A stretch of 64,000 nt of DNA. Source: Arcobacter sp. LA11. Its GTDB lineage: Bacteria > Campylobacterota > Campylobacteria > Campylobacterales > Arcobacteraceae. The stretch lies in NCBI RefSeq assembly GCF_001895145.1, contig NZ_BDIR01000015.1, forward strand, positions 29,313 through 93,312. Reading direction: 5' to 3'. Positions 46,184-55,553 of the stretch are shown here, piece after piece (positions within the stretch are counted from its first letter, which is position 1; every line of letters begins with the position of its first letter). Below the pieces are notes generated by a model. It was not told the DNA's origin. It ran no database searches and worked only from the letters and a program-made list of their open reading frames with translations. The position numbers and the translations under genes were made by a program.

Positions 46184-46654
46184 CTATTTCTCCATCTCAG
46201 AGTATAAATCTAACATCTCAATGATTGTAGTCATTGCTTCAGCACCTTTATTCCCTACTTTTGAACCAGCTCTTTCAATTGATTGTTCGATTGTATCAGT
46301 AGTTAAGACACCATTTGAAACAGGTTTTCCATATTTTAAAGCTACAGTTGCAATACCTTTTGTAGCTTCTGCTGAGATATAATCAAAATGAGGTGTTGCA
46401 CCACGAATAACTGCACCAACACAACATACAGCATCATACTTACCACTTGCTAAGGCTTTCTCTAAAGCAAAAGGAATTTCAAATGCGCCAGGAACAAGAA
46501 TTAAATCTAAATTTTCTTCATTTCCACCATGTCTTTTAAATGCATCTTGTGCACCTTCAACTAATCTATCAGTAATAATATGGTTAAATCTACCATTAAT
46601 TACAGCAATTTTTTCATTACCTTTTAGTCTTAAATTACCTTCAATAATATTCAT
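46184..46654 (-). CDS. ribH: 6,7-dimethyl-8-ribityllumazine synthase
   Basis: The 156-residue protein has the expected motifs: [52 protein letters not shown] with the catalytic His, and PVSNGVLTT. It makes the direct precursor of riboflavin and normally forms a 60-subunit shell or a pentamer. No FMN riboswitch is evident in the 165 bp upstream, which contain the kdsA terminator. Confidence 0.97.
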   Translation of the reverse strand: MNIIEGNLRLKGNEKIAVINGRFNHIITDRLVEGAQDAFKRHGGNEENLDLILVPGAFEIPFALEKALASGKYDAVCCVGAVIRGATPHFDYISAEATKGIATVALKYGKPVSNGVLTTDTIEQSIERAGSKVGNKGAEAMTTIIEMLDLYSEMEK

Positions 46655-46793
46655 TTATTTCTCCAAAAGAATAAGTAATTATAATAAATCACTTACTATT
46701 ATTTATTTATATTTGGCGATTATATCTAAATAATGATTAGTTTACTAAATTGTGATATTTATAAAATAAGTTTAGAGTTTTTAATAAGTTTAA

Positions 46794-46818
46794 ATAAAAG
46801 GACAAGATGTCCTTTTAT
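46794..46818 (-). terminator. Terminator after kdsA
   Basis: On the minus strand ATAAAAGGACA pairs with TGTCCTTTTAT around a three-base loop, directly after the kdsA stop, and ends in a T-rich tract. It should stop kdsA transcripts before ribH. Confidence 0.75.
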
Positions 46819-46819
46819 A

Positions 46820-47620
46820 TTATTTATAATTTAATACTTCTTGAATAGCCGAAATATCATCTACAGTTTTGTATAAATCATTTATTTGAAGCATATTTGG
46901 ACCATCACTTAAAGCAATAGATGGATCAAAGTGTGTTTCAAAAAAGAATCCATCAACACCAACAGCAGCAGCAGCTTTTGCTAAAGATGGTACAATTGCA
47001 CTATTTCCTCCTGTTGTTCCACCAGTACTTGGAACTTGTGCAGAGTGTGTTGCATCAAAAATAACAGGAGCATATTCTCTCATAGCAATTAAGTTTTTCA
47101 TATCAACAACTAAAGCACCATATCCAAATGTATTTCCTCTTTCACAAAGCCATATACCATTGTCTTTTGAGTTTTGATAATTTACTTCATCAACACCTCT
47201 AGTCTTAAGTACTTTCTCAACTGGATGAACCATACTTCCTGAGGCTAAAAATTGACCTTTTTTTATATTTATTTTACAATCAGTTTTTGCAGCAGCAACA
47301 AGTAAGTCTGTTTGTCTACAAAGGAAAGCAGGTATTTGTAAAATATCCAAAACCTCAGCTGCAGGTGCAGCTTGATATGATTCATGAATATCAGTTACAA
47401 GCTTATATCCAAACTGCTCTTTTACTTCTTGAAAAAGTTTTAAACCTTCATCAAGACCTGGACCTCTATATGAACTCAGACTTGTTCTATTTGCTTTATC
47501 AAATGAAGCTTTAAAATAAAATTCAACTCTCTTATCTTCACTTAATGGTTTTAATTTTTCTGCAATTTTCATTACAGTATCTCTATCTTCAAGAACACAT
47601 GGTCCTGTTAATATAATCAT
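46820..47620 (-). CDS. kdsA: 2-dehydro-3-deoxyphosphooctonate aldolase (Kdo-8-P synthase)
   Basis: The 266-residue TIM-barrel protein has the KdsA signatures KASFDKANRTSLSSYRGPGL, VTDIHE, QIPAFLCRQTDLL, FASG-like loop LASGSMVHPVEK, and FDATHSAQVP. It condenses arabinose-5-phosphate with phosphoenolpyruvate for LPS core synthesis. Its start overlaps the K+ channel gene stop by 4 bp. Confidence 0.97.
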   Translation of the reverse strand: MIILTGPCVLEDRDTVMKIAEKLKPLSEDKRVEFYFKASFDKANRTSLSSYRGPGLDEGLKLFQEVKEQFGYKLVTDIHESYQAAPAAEVLDILQIPAFLCRQTDLLVAAAKTDCKINIKKGQFLASGSMVHPVEKVLKTRGVDEVNYQNSKDNGIWLCERGNTFGYGALVVDMKNLIAMREYAPVIFDATHSAQVPSTGGTTGGNSAIVPSLAKAAAAVGVDGFFFETHFDPSIALSDGPNMLQINDLYKTVDDISAIQEVLNYK

Positions 47621-49308
47621 CTATCTTTCCTTAAAAAAATTGTTTTCTTCTCTTCACCTGTATATACATAATGAAATTCATATATATTTTCTGCAATAAA
47701 TTCAATATCACTTTTTGCATTTTCATCACAAGCAAAAAGTATTTCATCGTTTTCTTTTAGTTCAATATCTAAAGAAGGAAGAAGCAATATCTCATCTTCT
47801 CTTTGAATAAGCAATGGTATTACATTATTCTTTTGTTCCCTATTATATAAAGAACGCGTAAATATTTCTAAATTAACCTCTTTTTCACTGTCTAAAGCTT
47901 TTATTATCTCTATTGCATGCTTTTCATCTAATTTTAGTTCGTACAATAAAGGATCTTCATTTATATTTTGAATTAAATCTTTTACTAATATAGATGCCCA
48001 ATTATTATCTTCTTTACAAATAAGTCTAATAAACTTATCAGACAAAGGGCTTATTAAAGCATTTGTAGTTTTATTAATTAATATTCTTGATGGCATAAAA
48101 ATATGATCTATTTTAGCATTTTCAAAAATAGAAAAATCTTCCATTTCATTTTCTCGTGCTATTGTCATAATATCTGGATTAAGTTTTTTTGCAGTTGCTA
48201 AAATTGAAAGATTTGTAGTATCATCATTTGTAGCAGATATAATTGCTACAGCATCTTCTATCCCTACACTTAAAAGTAAATCTTTATCATCTGCATTTCC
48301 ATAAGTAATACTCATCATTTCATCAGCAGAAAAATTTCCTACCTTTGACCTATCCATTTCAACAAACTCTGCTTCTACATTATCTTGTTTCAAACTTGCA
48401 TAAATATGCTGTCCCATTCTTCCATATCCACAAATTATATATTTACCTTGAGGAAAAGAAGGAAGTGTTGCATTTAAATTATCAATTTTGTAAACCCATT
48501 TTTCTAATTTTAATAAATTTGGTGCATTTAAAGCCATCGCAATTTCACTAGAAATTATAGAAAAAGGATTTGCAATAATTTCAACATCTAAATCTTTTAA
48601 ATTTTCAGTGTGATTATTTGTAGTTGATTTTACTGCTAGTTTTACATAAGGATTTAATAATTTTGAAGTCAATGCAATTCTAAGGTTTAAAGAATCATCT
48701 TCAAAAATAGATACCAAACCTTTACAATTATACTTTTTAATTCCAGCTTCTTCCAAAGCAGAAGGAGTATAAGCATCTGCAACTAATACAGGAACAGAAG
48801 GAGTGAAGTTTTCAAGTCTTAAATCATTTGCCCTATTTTCATTTTTTTCAATTACAACTGTTCTAATCTCCTGTTCAATTGCTCTATTTATTATCTCATT
48901 TGTAATTTGACTATATCCTAAAATGATAATAAATTTTTCTTTTAAACCTTTTACTTGTCTTCTAAATTTTGCTTTTTCAATTTCACGTAAAAAAAGTTTA
49001 TCTTGTAATAAAGTTACAAGTGTACCAATACCATAAAACCAACCAAGTACTGTTACATAAATAGAAAAACTAACCCAAAGTCTTTGAGCATAAGTAAATT
49101 CATAAGGAGTTTCACCAAAACCAATTGTTGAAGCGGTATAAGTTACAAAATAAAAAGCATCGAAAATACTCATTTGGTAAGGGTTGCCATTATCGTCAAC
49201 CCCTTTTATAATAAGAAGTCCAATAATAGCAATTGTATATGTAATAGTAATCACTAAGAATGGTTTACGCATTCTTTGTAAAACAATAAATAATGAGCTA
49301 TTTTTCAC
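47617..49308 (-). CDS. Potassium channel with two RCK (TrkA-N/C) domains
   Basis: The 563-residue protein has two membrane helices with a pore loop (STIGFGETPYEF, selectivity filter TIGFGE rather than TVGYG). Two cytoplasmic Rossmann domains follow (IILGYSQITNEIINRAI at about 132, and YIICGYGRMGQHIY at about 310) with TrkA-C-like regions. It is probably a ligand-gated K+ or cation channel. It is coupled by 4 bp to kdsA. Confidence 0.85.
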   Translation of the reverse strand: MKNSSLFIVLQRMRKPFLVITITYTIAIIGLLIIKGVDDNGNPYQMSIFDAFYFVTYTASTIGFGETPYEFTYAQRLWVSFSIYVTVLGWFYGIGTLVTLLQDKLFLREIEKAKFRRQVKGLKEKFIIILGYSQITNEIINRAIEQEIRTVVIEKNENRANDLRLENFTPSVPVLVADAYTPSALEEAGIKKYNCKGLVSIFEDDSLNLRIALTSKLLNPYVKLAVKSTTNNHTENLKDLDVEIIANPFSIISSEIAMALNAPNLLKLEKWVYKIDNLNATLPSFPQGKYIICGYGRMGQHIYASLKQDNVEAEFVEMDRSKVGNFSADEMMSITYGNADDKDLLLSVGIEDAVAIISATNDDTTNLSILATAKKLNPDIMTIARENEMEDFSIFENAKIDHIFMPSRILINKTTNALISPLSDKFIRLICKEDNNWASILVKDLIQNINEDPLLYELKLDEKHAIEIIKALDSEKEVNLEIFTRSLYNREQKNNVIPLLIQREDEILLLPSLDIELKENDEILFACDENAKSDIEFIAENIYEFHYVYTGEEKKTIFLRKDR

Positions 49309-49333
49309 AAAAACCCTTAACTATTTTCAAAAC

Positions 49334-49711
49334 TTAACGTTTTGATTTTAATGTATCACCCATATATAACATAACAGAAACGATATTTGCAAGTAAAGCA
49401 CCACCAGAGAGTGAAATTATCATTGCTACAATTTCTTGATTCATCGTATAAGCATATGCAGCTATTGTCCAAACAGATGCTGCTGCTATTAGTTGAATAT
49501 CTGCGGCAAGAGATGTTGCAAGTAAAACTGAACCCATTTGAGTTTTATCACCAAGTTTTAAAGTAGTTGCAATTACATTTACAATAATTGCAGCCATTAA
49601 TTCATATTTACTATGATGTTCTAAAGAATCCATATCACCATAAAAAAACCCAAAATTTACTGTCATTGCCAGTATAATAAAAAACCCAGAAATAACCTTA
49701 TCTAGATTCAT
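49334..49711 (-). CDS. Small membrane protein (DUF6394-like)
   Basis: About 125 residues from the ATG at 49711, nine bases after a strong GGAGG; earlier in-frame ATGs sit on or upstream of that site. Four hydrophobic segments are seen, with the KLGDKTQMGSVLLATSLAAD loop in the middle. I believe it matches the DUF6394 family of Campylobacterota and Gammaproteobacteria, from memory. It lies between the channel gene and the FMN glutamate-synthase-like gene, overlapping the latter by 14 bp. Confidence 0.6.
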   Translation of the reverse strand: MNLDKVISGFFIILAMTVNFGFFYGDMDSLEHHSKYELMAAIIVNVIATTLKLGDKTQMGSVLLATSLAADIQLIAAASVWTIAAYAYTMNQEIVAMIISLSGGALLANIVSVMLYMGDTLKSKR

Positions 49712-51449
49712 GATACTCATCCTCCAAATCTTTACCAATATCTAATCTTCGTCCAAATACATCATCAATATTATCATGTACTTTAGAGTTTCTATCTAAA
49801 AACATAATTCTATGTTTATTTAATTCTTGTATATTTTTAAGTCCCATAACAGCAAGCAATCCACGTATACTTTTTAAAAGATTCTTATGATAATCTCTAA
49901 CTTTTTTAGCCTGTTTATATACAAAATATTTTTTTCTTTTGTCTTTATCTTGAGTAGCTAAACCTACTGGACACTGATGCCCTGTTGTTCCAGAACAATA
50001 TCTAGCTCTAATACAACCTGCACTCATCATAAATCCTCTTGCAATTTGAACAAAATCACATCCAATTGCCATAGCAATAACAATATCATCAGGAGTTAAA
50101 AGTTTACCACTTCCTATTAATTTAACTTTTTCTCTAACACCATGATTTGATAAAACTTTATCTGCTAAATAAATAGAATCTCTTACATTTAATCCAATTC
50201 TTTCCATCATCTCAATAGGAGCAGTAGCACTACCACCACTACCACCATCAATAGAGATATAATCAGGATAAGCAGAATTACCTTCTTTTACTCTTTTTGC
50301 AATCTCTTTTGCATATGGTTCTATATTTTCATAATCTGAAATTACAATTTTAATCCCAACTGGCTTTCCTGAAAGTTCTTGCATTTGACCTATAAAATCA
50401 AATAACTCTTCAACAGAATTTGCATAAGGAAATCTATTAGGAGAAAATAGATCTTTATGTGGTTCTACATTTCTATAATATGCAATTGCTGCACTTACTT
50501 TTTCAGCAACTAATTTTCCACCCGTTTGTTTAGCCCCTTGAGCAATTTTAAGTTCTGTCATTTTACAAAACTTCATAACTCTTTTATAACGTTCAGGATC
50601 AAACTTTCCATCTTTTGTTCTAACTGAATAAAGTCCAGAACTTACTTGAAGAATAATATCTGGCATATCTTCAGGAACTTCCTCTGGGAAATTTTCTAAA
50701 GGTGCTTCCCAATTTGGTCTATAAAAAAGTTTTTTTCTTGTATCAAAAACATATGTTTCTGCTTCTGGATCATCTTTAAAAACCATCTTACGATAAACAT
50801 CAGCTCCTAAGGCACCATTAAATAACTTAGTTACAATATCTTTAACTTTTTTCTGAAAATCTGTACCATCAACTATTTTCATATATTTTTCATCATAATT
50901 TTGATGTGTTACAAAAAAGTTTGAAGTTAAACCACCTTCTCCAGAATTAATAGGGAAATTTCCCATATATGAACCTCGAACAAAGGCTCGCGTTCCTTCA
51001 GGAGAAATAGAACCATCACTCATTGCACTTCTTGCAATAATTGATTTTGCAACATATGGTGTTTTTCTAGTATCACCAAATTTTACTTCAAATTGTGTAT
51101 CAACCTCATCATCATTTAAAACAATTGTTGCATGTCTTAACATGAACTTTGGTTTGGGTAAAGGTTGAGCCGGAGAAAAAGAAGCGTAATTAGGTAAATC
51201 TCTAGAAGCTTTAGCTACCCAATCAAGTTTATCTTTCGATTCATAAAACTTCTCATCACCAAAATATTGTCTAAAAGGTTCCCTAGCTTCCTCTAAAACA
51301 TATCTTAGTCTTCCAATAATTGGATAATTTACCAATAATTGATGATCTCTTTGTACATATTTATCATGCACATACCACGCTAACATTATTAAAAAAAATA
51401 CAAGAAAAATAACTTCTATATATAAAAGTATCTCGTCAAAAACATCCAT
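49698..51449 (-). CDS. Membrane-anchored FMN-binding glutamate synthase-like protein
   Basis: The 583-residue protein has an N-terminal membrane helix (IEVIFLVFFLIMLAWYV). The FMN/3Fe-4S synthase domain of GltB follows (MSDGSISPEGTRAF, NSGEGGLTSNFF, KIAQGAKQTGGKL, ISIDGGSGGSATAP, and CIRARYCSGTTGHQCPVGLA for the cluster). It lacks the amidotransferase and GXGXG domains, so it is not a full glutamate synthase. The physiological reaction of this stand-alone family is unknown. Confidence 0.88.
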   Translation of the reverse strand: MDVFDEILLYIEVIFLVFFLIMLAWYVHDKYVQRDHQLLVNYPIIGRLRYVLEEAREPFRQYFGDEKFYESKDKLDWVAKASRDLPNYASFSPAQPLPKPKFMLRHATIVLNDDEVDTQFEVKFGDTRKTPYVAKSIIARSAMSDGSISPEGTRAFVRGSYMGNFPINSGEGGLTSNFFVTHQNYDEKYMKIVDGTDFQKKVKDIVTKLFNGALGADVYRKMVFKDDPEAETYVFDTRKKLFYRPNWEAPLENFPEEVPEDMPDIILQVSSGLYSVRTKDGKFDPERYKRVMKFCKMTELKIAQGAKQTGGKLVAEKVSAAIAYYRNVEPHKDLFSPNRFPYANSVEELFDFIGQMQELSGKPVGIKIVISDYENIEPYAKEIAKRVKEGNSAYPDYISIDGGSGGSATAPIEMMERIGLNVRDSIYLADKVLSNHGVREKVKLIGSGKLLTPDDIVIAMAIGCDFVQIARGFMMSAGCIRARYCSGTTGHQCPVGLATQDKDKRKKYFVYKQAKKVRDYHKNLLKSIRGLLAVMGLKNIQELNKHRIMFLDRNSKVHDNIDDVFGRRLDIGKDLEDEYHESR

Positions 51450-51451
51450 TA

Positions 51452-52336
51452 CTAATCCTTTTTCATCGAAACTAAGATCCCACTAATAACTATGAGAATT
51501 ATACCAAAAATAATCCAAATATCAGGAAGCTTATCTCCTAAAAAAACTCCAATTGCTATACTAAAAGCAATATTTGCATAGGATATAGTCCCAATAATTC
51601 CCGCTTTTGCCACTGAATATGCTTTTGTCATATAAATTTGTGCAAATGTAGCAACTATACCCAATAAAATAATAAATAACCAATCATTTGCTTGAGGCAT
51701 TACAAAAGTTGCAAAAATAAAATCAAATTTTTCGTTAGTATAAAATTCTGATATCCCCATTAAAAATAACGGACCAATTGAACCAATTAACATAAAAGAT
51801 AAAACAATTACTCTTCCATCATAATAAGTTCTAAGTTCTCTAATAGAAGTATAAGCAAGTCCAGCTCCAACTCCTGTCAAAATACCTAACCAATCAGATT
51901 TATCTAAAGAAGTTCCATCAAATTTAGTTATAAATAAAATTCCTATAAAACCTATAAATACTCCAATCCAGCCTTTTAAACCTAATTTCTCTTTTATAAA
52001 AATATATGCAAAAATTGCAGAAAATATTGTAGAAGTTTTAGAGAAGGTCATTGCTTCACCTAATGGAATATTTGCAATATTATAAAAAAAGAAAAGCAAA
52101 GCAGTAAATCCTGCCATTCCCCTAAAAACTAAAAGCCAAGGTTTTCCACCTTTTTGAACTATTGGTTTTCTATATATTGCAATCAAAATTAAAAAAACAC
52201 CAAATATATTTCTAAAGAATACAACTTCTATTGAACTCATTGAAGAACTTAATTCTTTCGCAAAAGCTCCCATACAAGCAAATAATAAAGAAGCAAATAG
52301 CATATATTTGATGCCAGCAGAGACATCATTTGTCAT
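51452..52336 (-). CDS. EamA-family (DMT) transporter
   Basis: The 294-residue protein has ten hydrophobic segments in two EamA repeats (about 8-140 and 150-290). Motifs include RNIFGVFLILIAIYRKP, SKTSTIFSAIFAYIFIKEKL and SVAKAGIIGTISYANIAFSI. The family exports amino acids, nucleotides or other metabolites; the substrate here cannot be predicted. It begins 2 bp before the glutamate synthase-like gene. Confidence 0.88.
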   Translation of the reverse strand: MTNDVSAGIKYMLFASLLFACMGAFAKELSSSMSSIEVVFFRNIFGVFLILIAIYRKPIVQKGGKPWLLVFRGMAGFTALLFFFYNIANIPLGEAMTFSKTSTIFSAIFAYIFIKEKLGLKGWIGVFIGFIGILFITKFDGTSLDKSDWLGILTGVGAGLAYTSIRELRTYYDGRVIVLSFMLIGSIGPLFLMGISEFYTNEKFDFIFATFVMPQANDWLFIILLGIVATFAQIYMTKAYSVAKAGIIGTISYANIAFSIAIGVFLGDKLPDIWIIFGIILIVISGILVSMKKD

Positions 52337-52492
52337 AAATTATCCTATATTAAAAACGCAATTCTAATTAGTTTCAAATTAAATAAAGATTATTATTTAA
52401 ATTAATATTTGTAAATTAATATTTTTAGCTACTTTTAGATAAAATATCTAAATTTAATTATATATAAGAGTACATACTCTAATAGGAAAAGA

Positions 52493-53758
52493 ATGGAATA
52501 TTTAAAAATAATTGGTGAAACTAACCTTTCTGGAGAGGTTAAAATATCTGGTGCTAAAAATGCGGCATTACCTTTAATAGCAGCAACAATTTTAGCAAAA
52601 AACGAAATTTCTATATGTAATATGCCTAATGTTGTAGATATAAATACTTTTTTAAAATTGATAGATAAGTTAGGTGGAACATTCAAAAAAGAGAATGATT
52701 GTATAAAAATAGATACTTCAAAACTACACAATACTACAGCAACTTATGATATTGTAAAAACAATGAGAGCTTCTATTTTGGTTTTAGGACCAATTTTAGC
52801 CAGGTTTGGTCATTGTGAAGTTTCACTTCCAGGAGGTTGTGCAATTGGTCAAAGACCTGTTGATTTACATCTTAAAGCTTTAGAAGCAATGGGAGCTGTT
52901 ATTAAAATCAATCATGGGTATATTGAAGCATCTGCCCCAAATGGTTTAAAAGGTGCAAAAATAGTATTTGATAAAGTTACAGTTGGTGGAACAGAAAATA
53001 CTGTTATGGCAGCAGCTTTAGCAGATGGTGAAACTACTATTATCAATGCTGCAAAAGAACCTGAAATTGTTCAATTATGTGAAATCATAAGAAATGCTGG
53101 AGTTTCAATTGAAGGAATAGGAACATCAAAACTGATTATTCAAGGAACAAATAAAGAATTACTAAATATAAAAGACTTTGATGTTATTCCTGATAGAATT
53201 GAAGCTGGTACATATATGTGTGCAGCAGCAATTACTAACTCAAAGCTTAAGATAAATAAAGTAATCCCTTTACACTTAGAAGCAATTATTTCTAAATTAG
53301 AAGAGATGAACTTTGAAATTCTTCAAGATGAAAACTCAGTTACAGTTATGCCAACAGATGAGATAAAGCCTGTAAATATTGTAACTACTGAATATCCAGG
53401 TTTCCCAACAGATATGCAAGCACAATTTATGGCACTTGCAACGCAAGCAAAGGGTACAAGTACAATTGATGAAAGACTATTTGAGAATAGATTCATGCAT
53501 GTAAGTGAATTATTAAGACTTGGTGCAGATATTCATTTAAATGGTAATATTGCCACAATTAATGGCTCAAAGAATACCTTAAATGGAACAGATGTAATGG
53601 CAACTGATTTAAGAGCTTCATCTGCTTTAGTTCTATCTGCATTAGTTGCTCAAGGAGAAACTTCTATACACAGAATCTATCATTTAGATAGAGGATATGA
53701 AGATTTAGAAGGAAAGTTTAGCAATATTGGTGCAAATGTAGCAAGATTTAAAGAATAA
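52493..53758 (+). CDS. murA: UDP-N-acetylglucosamine 1-carboxyvinyltransferase
   Basis: The 421-residue protein has the family start [17 protein letters not shown] with Lys22-Asn23, the catalytic Cys116 loop [15 protein letters not shown] (fosfomycin target), and the C-terminal [15 protein letters not shown]. It performs the first committed step of peptidoglycan synthesis. It is transcribed divergently from the EamA gene, with 156 bp between the starts. Confidence 0.98.
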   Translation: MEYLKIIGETNLSGEVKISGAKNAALPLIAATILAKNEISICNMPNVVDINTFLKLIDKLGGTFKKENDCIKIDTSKLHNTTATYDIVKTMRASILVLGPILARFGHCEVSLPGGCAIGQRPVDLHLKALEAMGAVIKINHGYIEASAPNGLKGAKIVFDKVTVGGTENTVMAAALADGETTIINAAKEPEIVQLCEIIRNAGVSIEGIGTSKLIIQGTNKELLNIKDFDVIPDRIEAGTYMCAAAITNSKLKINKVIPLHLEAIISKLEEMNFEILQDENSVTVMPTDEIKPVNIVTTEYPGFPTDMQAQFMALATQAKGTSTIDERLFENRFMHVSELLRLGADIHLNGNIATINGSKNTLNGTDVMATDLRASSALVLSALVAQGETSIHRIYHLDRGYEDLEGKFSNIGANVARFKE

Positions 53759-53821
53759 CTGTTTTAAAGTTTAAGTATAAATTTTATAAAATTGACATAA
53801 TTAAAATTAAAGGTTAGAAAG

Positions 53822-54919
53822 ATGCAACTAGAAATCTCTTTATTCAAATTTGATTACAAATCTGATTATTTACCATACTATACGAAAAATTTCATTAAAG
53901 TGAAAAAAGAAAAGACTCTTTTGGATATTTTAAATGGTATCAACAATGAAAATCCATTTGGATATAGAAATAGTAAAAATTTCAATGTTGTAATAAATGG
54001 TATATACACAAATGTAACAATTACTCTTGAGGAACTAACTGAAAACTTTGGTACTGATTTAACAATTGAACCTATTTCAATTAGAAGAGCTCATACTGAC
54101 TTATTAATCAATGATGCAGATTTTCAGGAAAGACTTGCAGTTCTTTCAGAATTTGTAGAAGACGAAGATATAACAAAATATAAAAGCTACAGAATTTATT
54201 TTTACGCATCAAACACAATTAATTTTGAATATGATTATATAGGTGATTCATTATTACTATTAGCACATGATTTAATTGAAAAAGATAAATCAAAAGAGAA
54301 AGAGATTTTAAAAGCATTGGCAGAATATGATTGTGGTGCGGAATACCATACAAGCTTAGAAAATAGAGTTTATAATTTTGATTCTTCAATCGAAGAAAAA
54401 ATATCTTCAATTAAAACAAAACTTAATTTAACAAAAAGTATTAAAGAGCAAAATTTTAATTTAGATAAGAAAAATGATTTAAACTTTGGTAATTTTGATG
54501 AAATAAAAGAAATTAAACATGACTTCAATGACTTTAATATTGCATATTACAAAGGTTTAGAAGAAGATTCTGAAACTTCTAACTTATTATCAAAATTAAA
54601 TGCAAAGATTATTGACACACAAACTATGAATTATGATTTAGCCTTAGATACATTTCATATAAATTCAGATTTTACTATGAAATTAGCATCAACAGTTATT
54701 CTTGATGCATTTGATAATAGTGCAGATCTATTAGTTGTTGATAACGAAAATACATTTAATCTTTTTGATTCAAATAGAAAATTCTTACAAGAAACAAGTG
54801 GAAGAGATGTAATTCTTCCAGTAATTCACAAAAATGAACTTGCGAAACTTGCTATTGGTTTACACGATGAAGTAAAACAAACTCTATGTAAACATTCAGT
54901 TGACCCTGAGTTAGTATAA
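53822..54919 (+). CDS. Cytoplasmic protein resembling DUF5644 / HdrB-like Campylobacterota family
   Basis: The 365-residue protein has an N-terminal ferredoxin/ubiquitin-like beta-grasp region (VKKEKTLLDILNGINNENPF, then VVINGIYTNVTITLEELTE). A middle segment has the single Cys of DCGAEYHTS. The C-terminal domain includes LDTFHINSDFTMKLASTVIL, KHSVDPELV and a lone Cys near the end. The plan fits a Campylobacterota protein that I recall as DUF5644, with modest certainty. It is followed 12 bp later by the HNH-like gene. Confidence 0.55.
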   Translation: MQLEISLFKFDYKSDYLPYYTKNFIKVKKEKTLLDILNGINNENPFGYRNSKNFNVVINGIYTNVTITLEELTENFGTDLTIEPISIRRAHTDLLINDADFQERLAVLSEFVEDEDITKYKSYRIYFYASNTINFEYDYIGDSLLLLAHDLIEKDKSKEKEILKALAEYDCGAEYHTSLENRVYNFDSSIEEKISSIKTKLNLTKSIKEQNFNLDKKNDLNFGNFDEIKEIKHDFNDFNIAYYKGLEEDSETSNLLSKLNAKIIDTQTMNYDLALDTFHINSDFTMKLASTVILDAFDNSADLLVVDNENTFNLFDSNRKFLQETSGRDVILPVIHKNELAKLAIGLHDEVKQTLCKHSVDPELV

Positions 54920-54931
54920 AGGAAATAATAT

Positions 54932-55552
54932 ATGGTTCTAGATTTACAGTTTATAATATATGGTCTAATTATAATTGCAGCTCTCGTTCCATTATATATC
55001 TATCGAGAAAAAGTATTTAAACGATTTTATAAAACAGGTAACATCAAAACATTTTTAAGAGATGTGGATGCATACTTAACTCTAAACCATCCAAAAATCC
55101 CATTTGATTTTTCAGTTGCTTCAAAATTTGAAGAAGAAAAAGATATAAGAATAAAAGAGACTTTAATAGTTGAAGCCCTAATAAAACAATTTGCTAACTA
55201 TGAATATGAATTAAGAACACAAAGAGGCATTGACAAAGACAAAATTTGGAATGGCTATGAGGGAAATTCAAAACTATTAAAAGATAACAAATTACCTATA
55301 GACTGGGCACAAAGAAAAGAAGCTGCTTGGATGAGAGACAACAACAAATGTAATAGATGTGGAACTAAAACAAAATTAGTTGATACACAAGTTTTACTTG
55401 CAAAACAGATGAAAAATGGTGGAGGATTCAATCTAGAAAATATAGTTATTTTATGTAATGACTGTAGTAGAATAATTAAATCAGCAAATATAGAAAAAAC
55501 ATCAAGGGACTTACATATTTTAGATAATCTTATGCGAAAAGTTGCAAACTAG
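54932..55552 (+). CDS. Membrane-anchored HNH-like zinc protein
   Basis: The 206-residue protein has an N-terminal membrane helix (LQFIIYGLIIIAALVPLYIY) and a C-terminal HNH-type module. AWMRDNNKCNRCG gives the first CxxC, and NIVILCNDCSR gives the second CxxC, with LDNLM after it. The residue usually occupied by the first catalytic His is replaced by VDTQVL, so nuclease activity is uncertain. A membrane-bound HNH module is unusual. Confidence 0.65.
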   Translation: MVLDLQFIIYGLIIIAALVPLYIYREKVFKRFYKTGNIKTFLRDVDAYLTLNHPKIPFDFSVASKFEEEKDIRIKETLIVEALIKQFANYEYELRTQRGIDKDKIWNGYEGNSKLLKDNKLPIDWAQRKEAAWMRDNNKCNRCGTKTKLVDTQVLLAKQMKNGGGFNLENIVILCNDCSRIIKSANIEKTSRDLHILDNLMRKVAN

Positions 55553-55553
55553 T

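Noticed and set aside
46655..46819. Possible FMN riboswitch before ribH
   Set aside because: No RFN-element conserved blocks are seen; the region holds the kdsA terminator and plain AT-rich DNA.
52435..52731. Minus-strand frame opposite the murA start
   Set aside because: Antisense of the strongly conserved murA N-terminus, without its own ribosome site.
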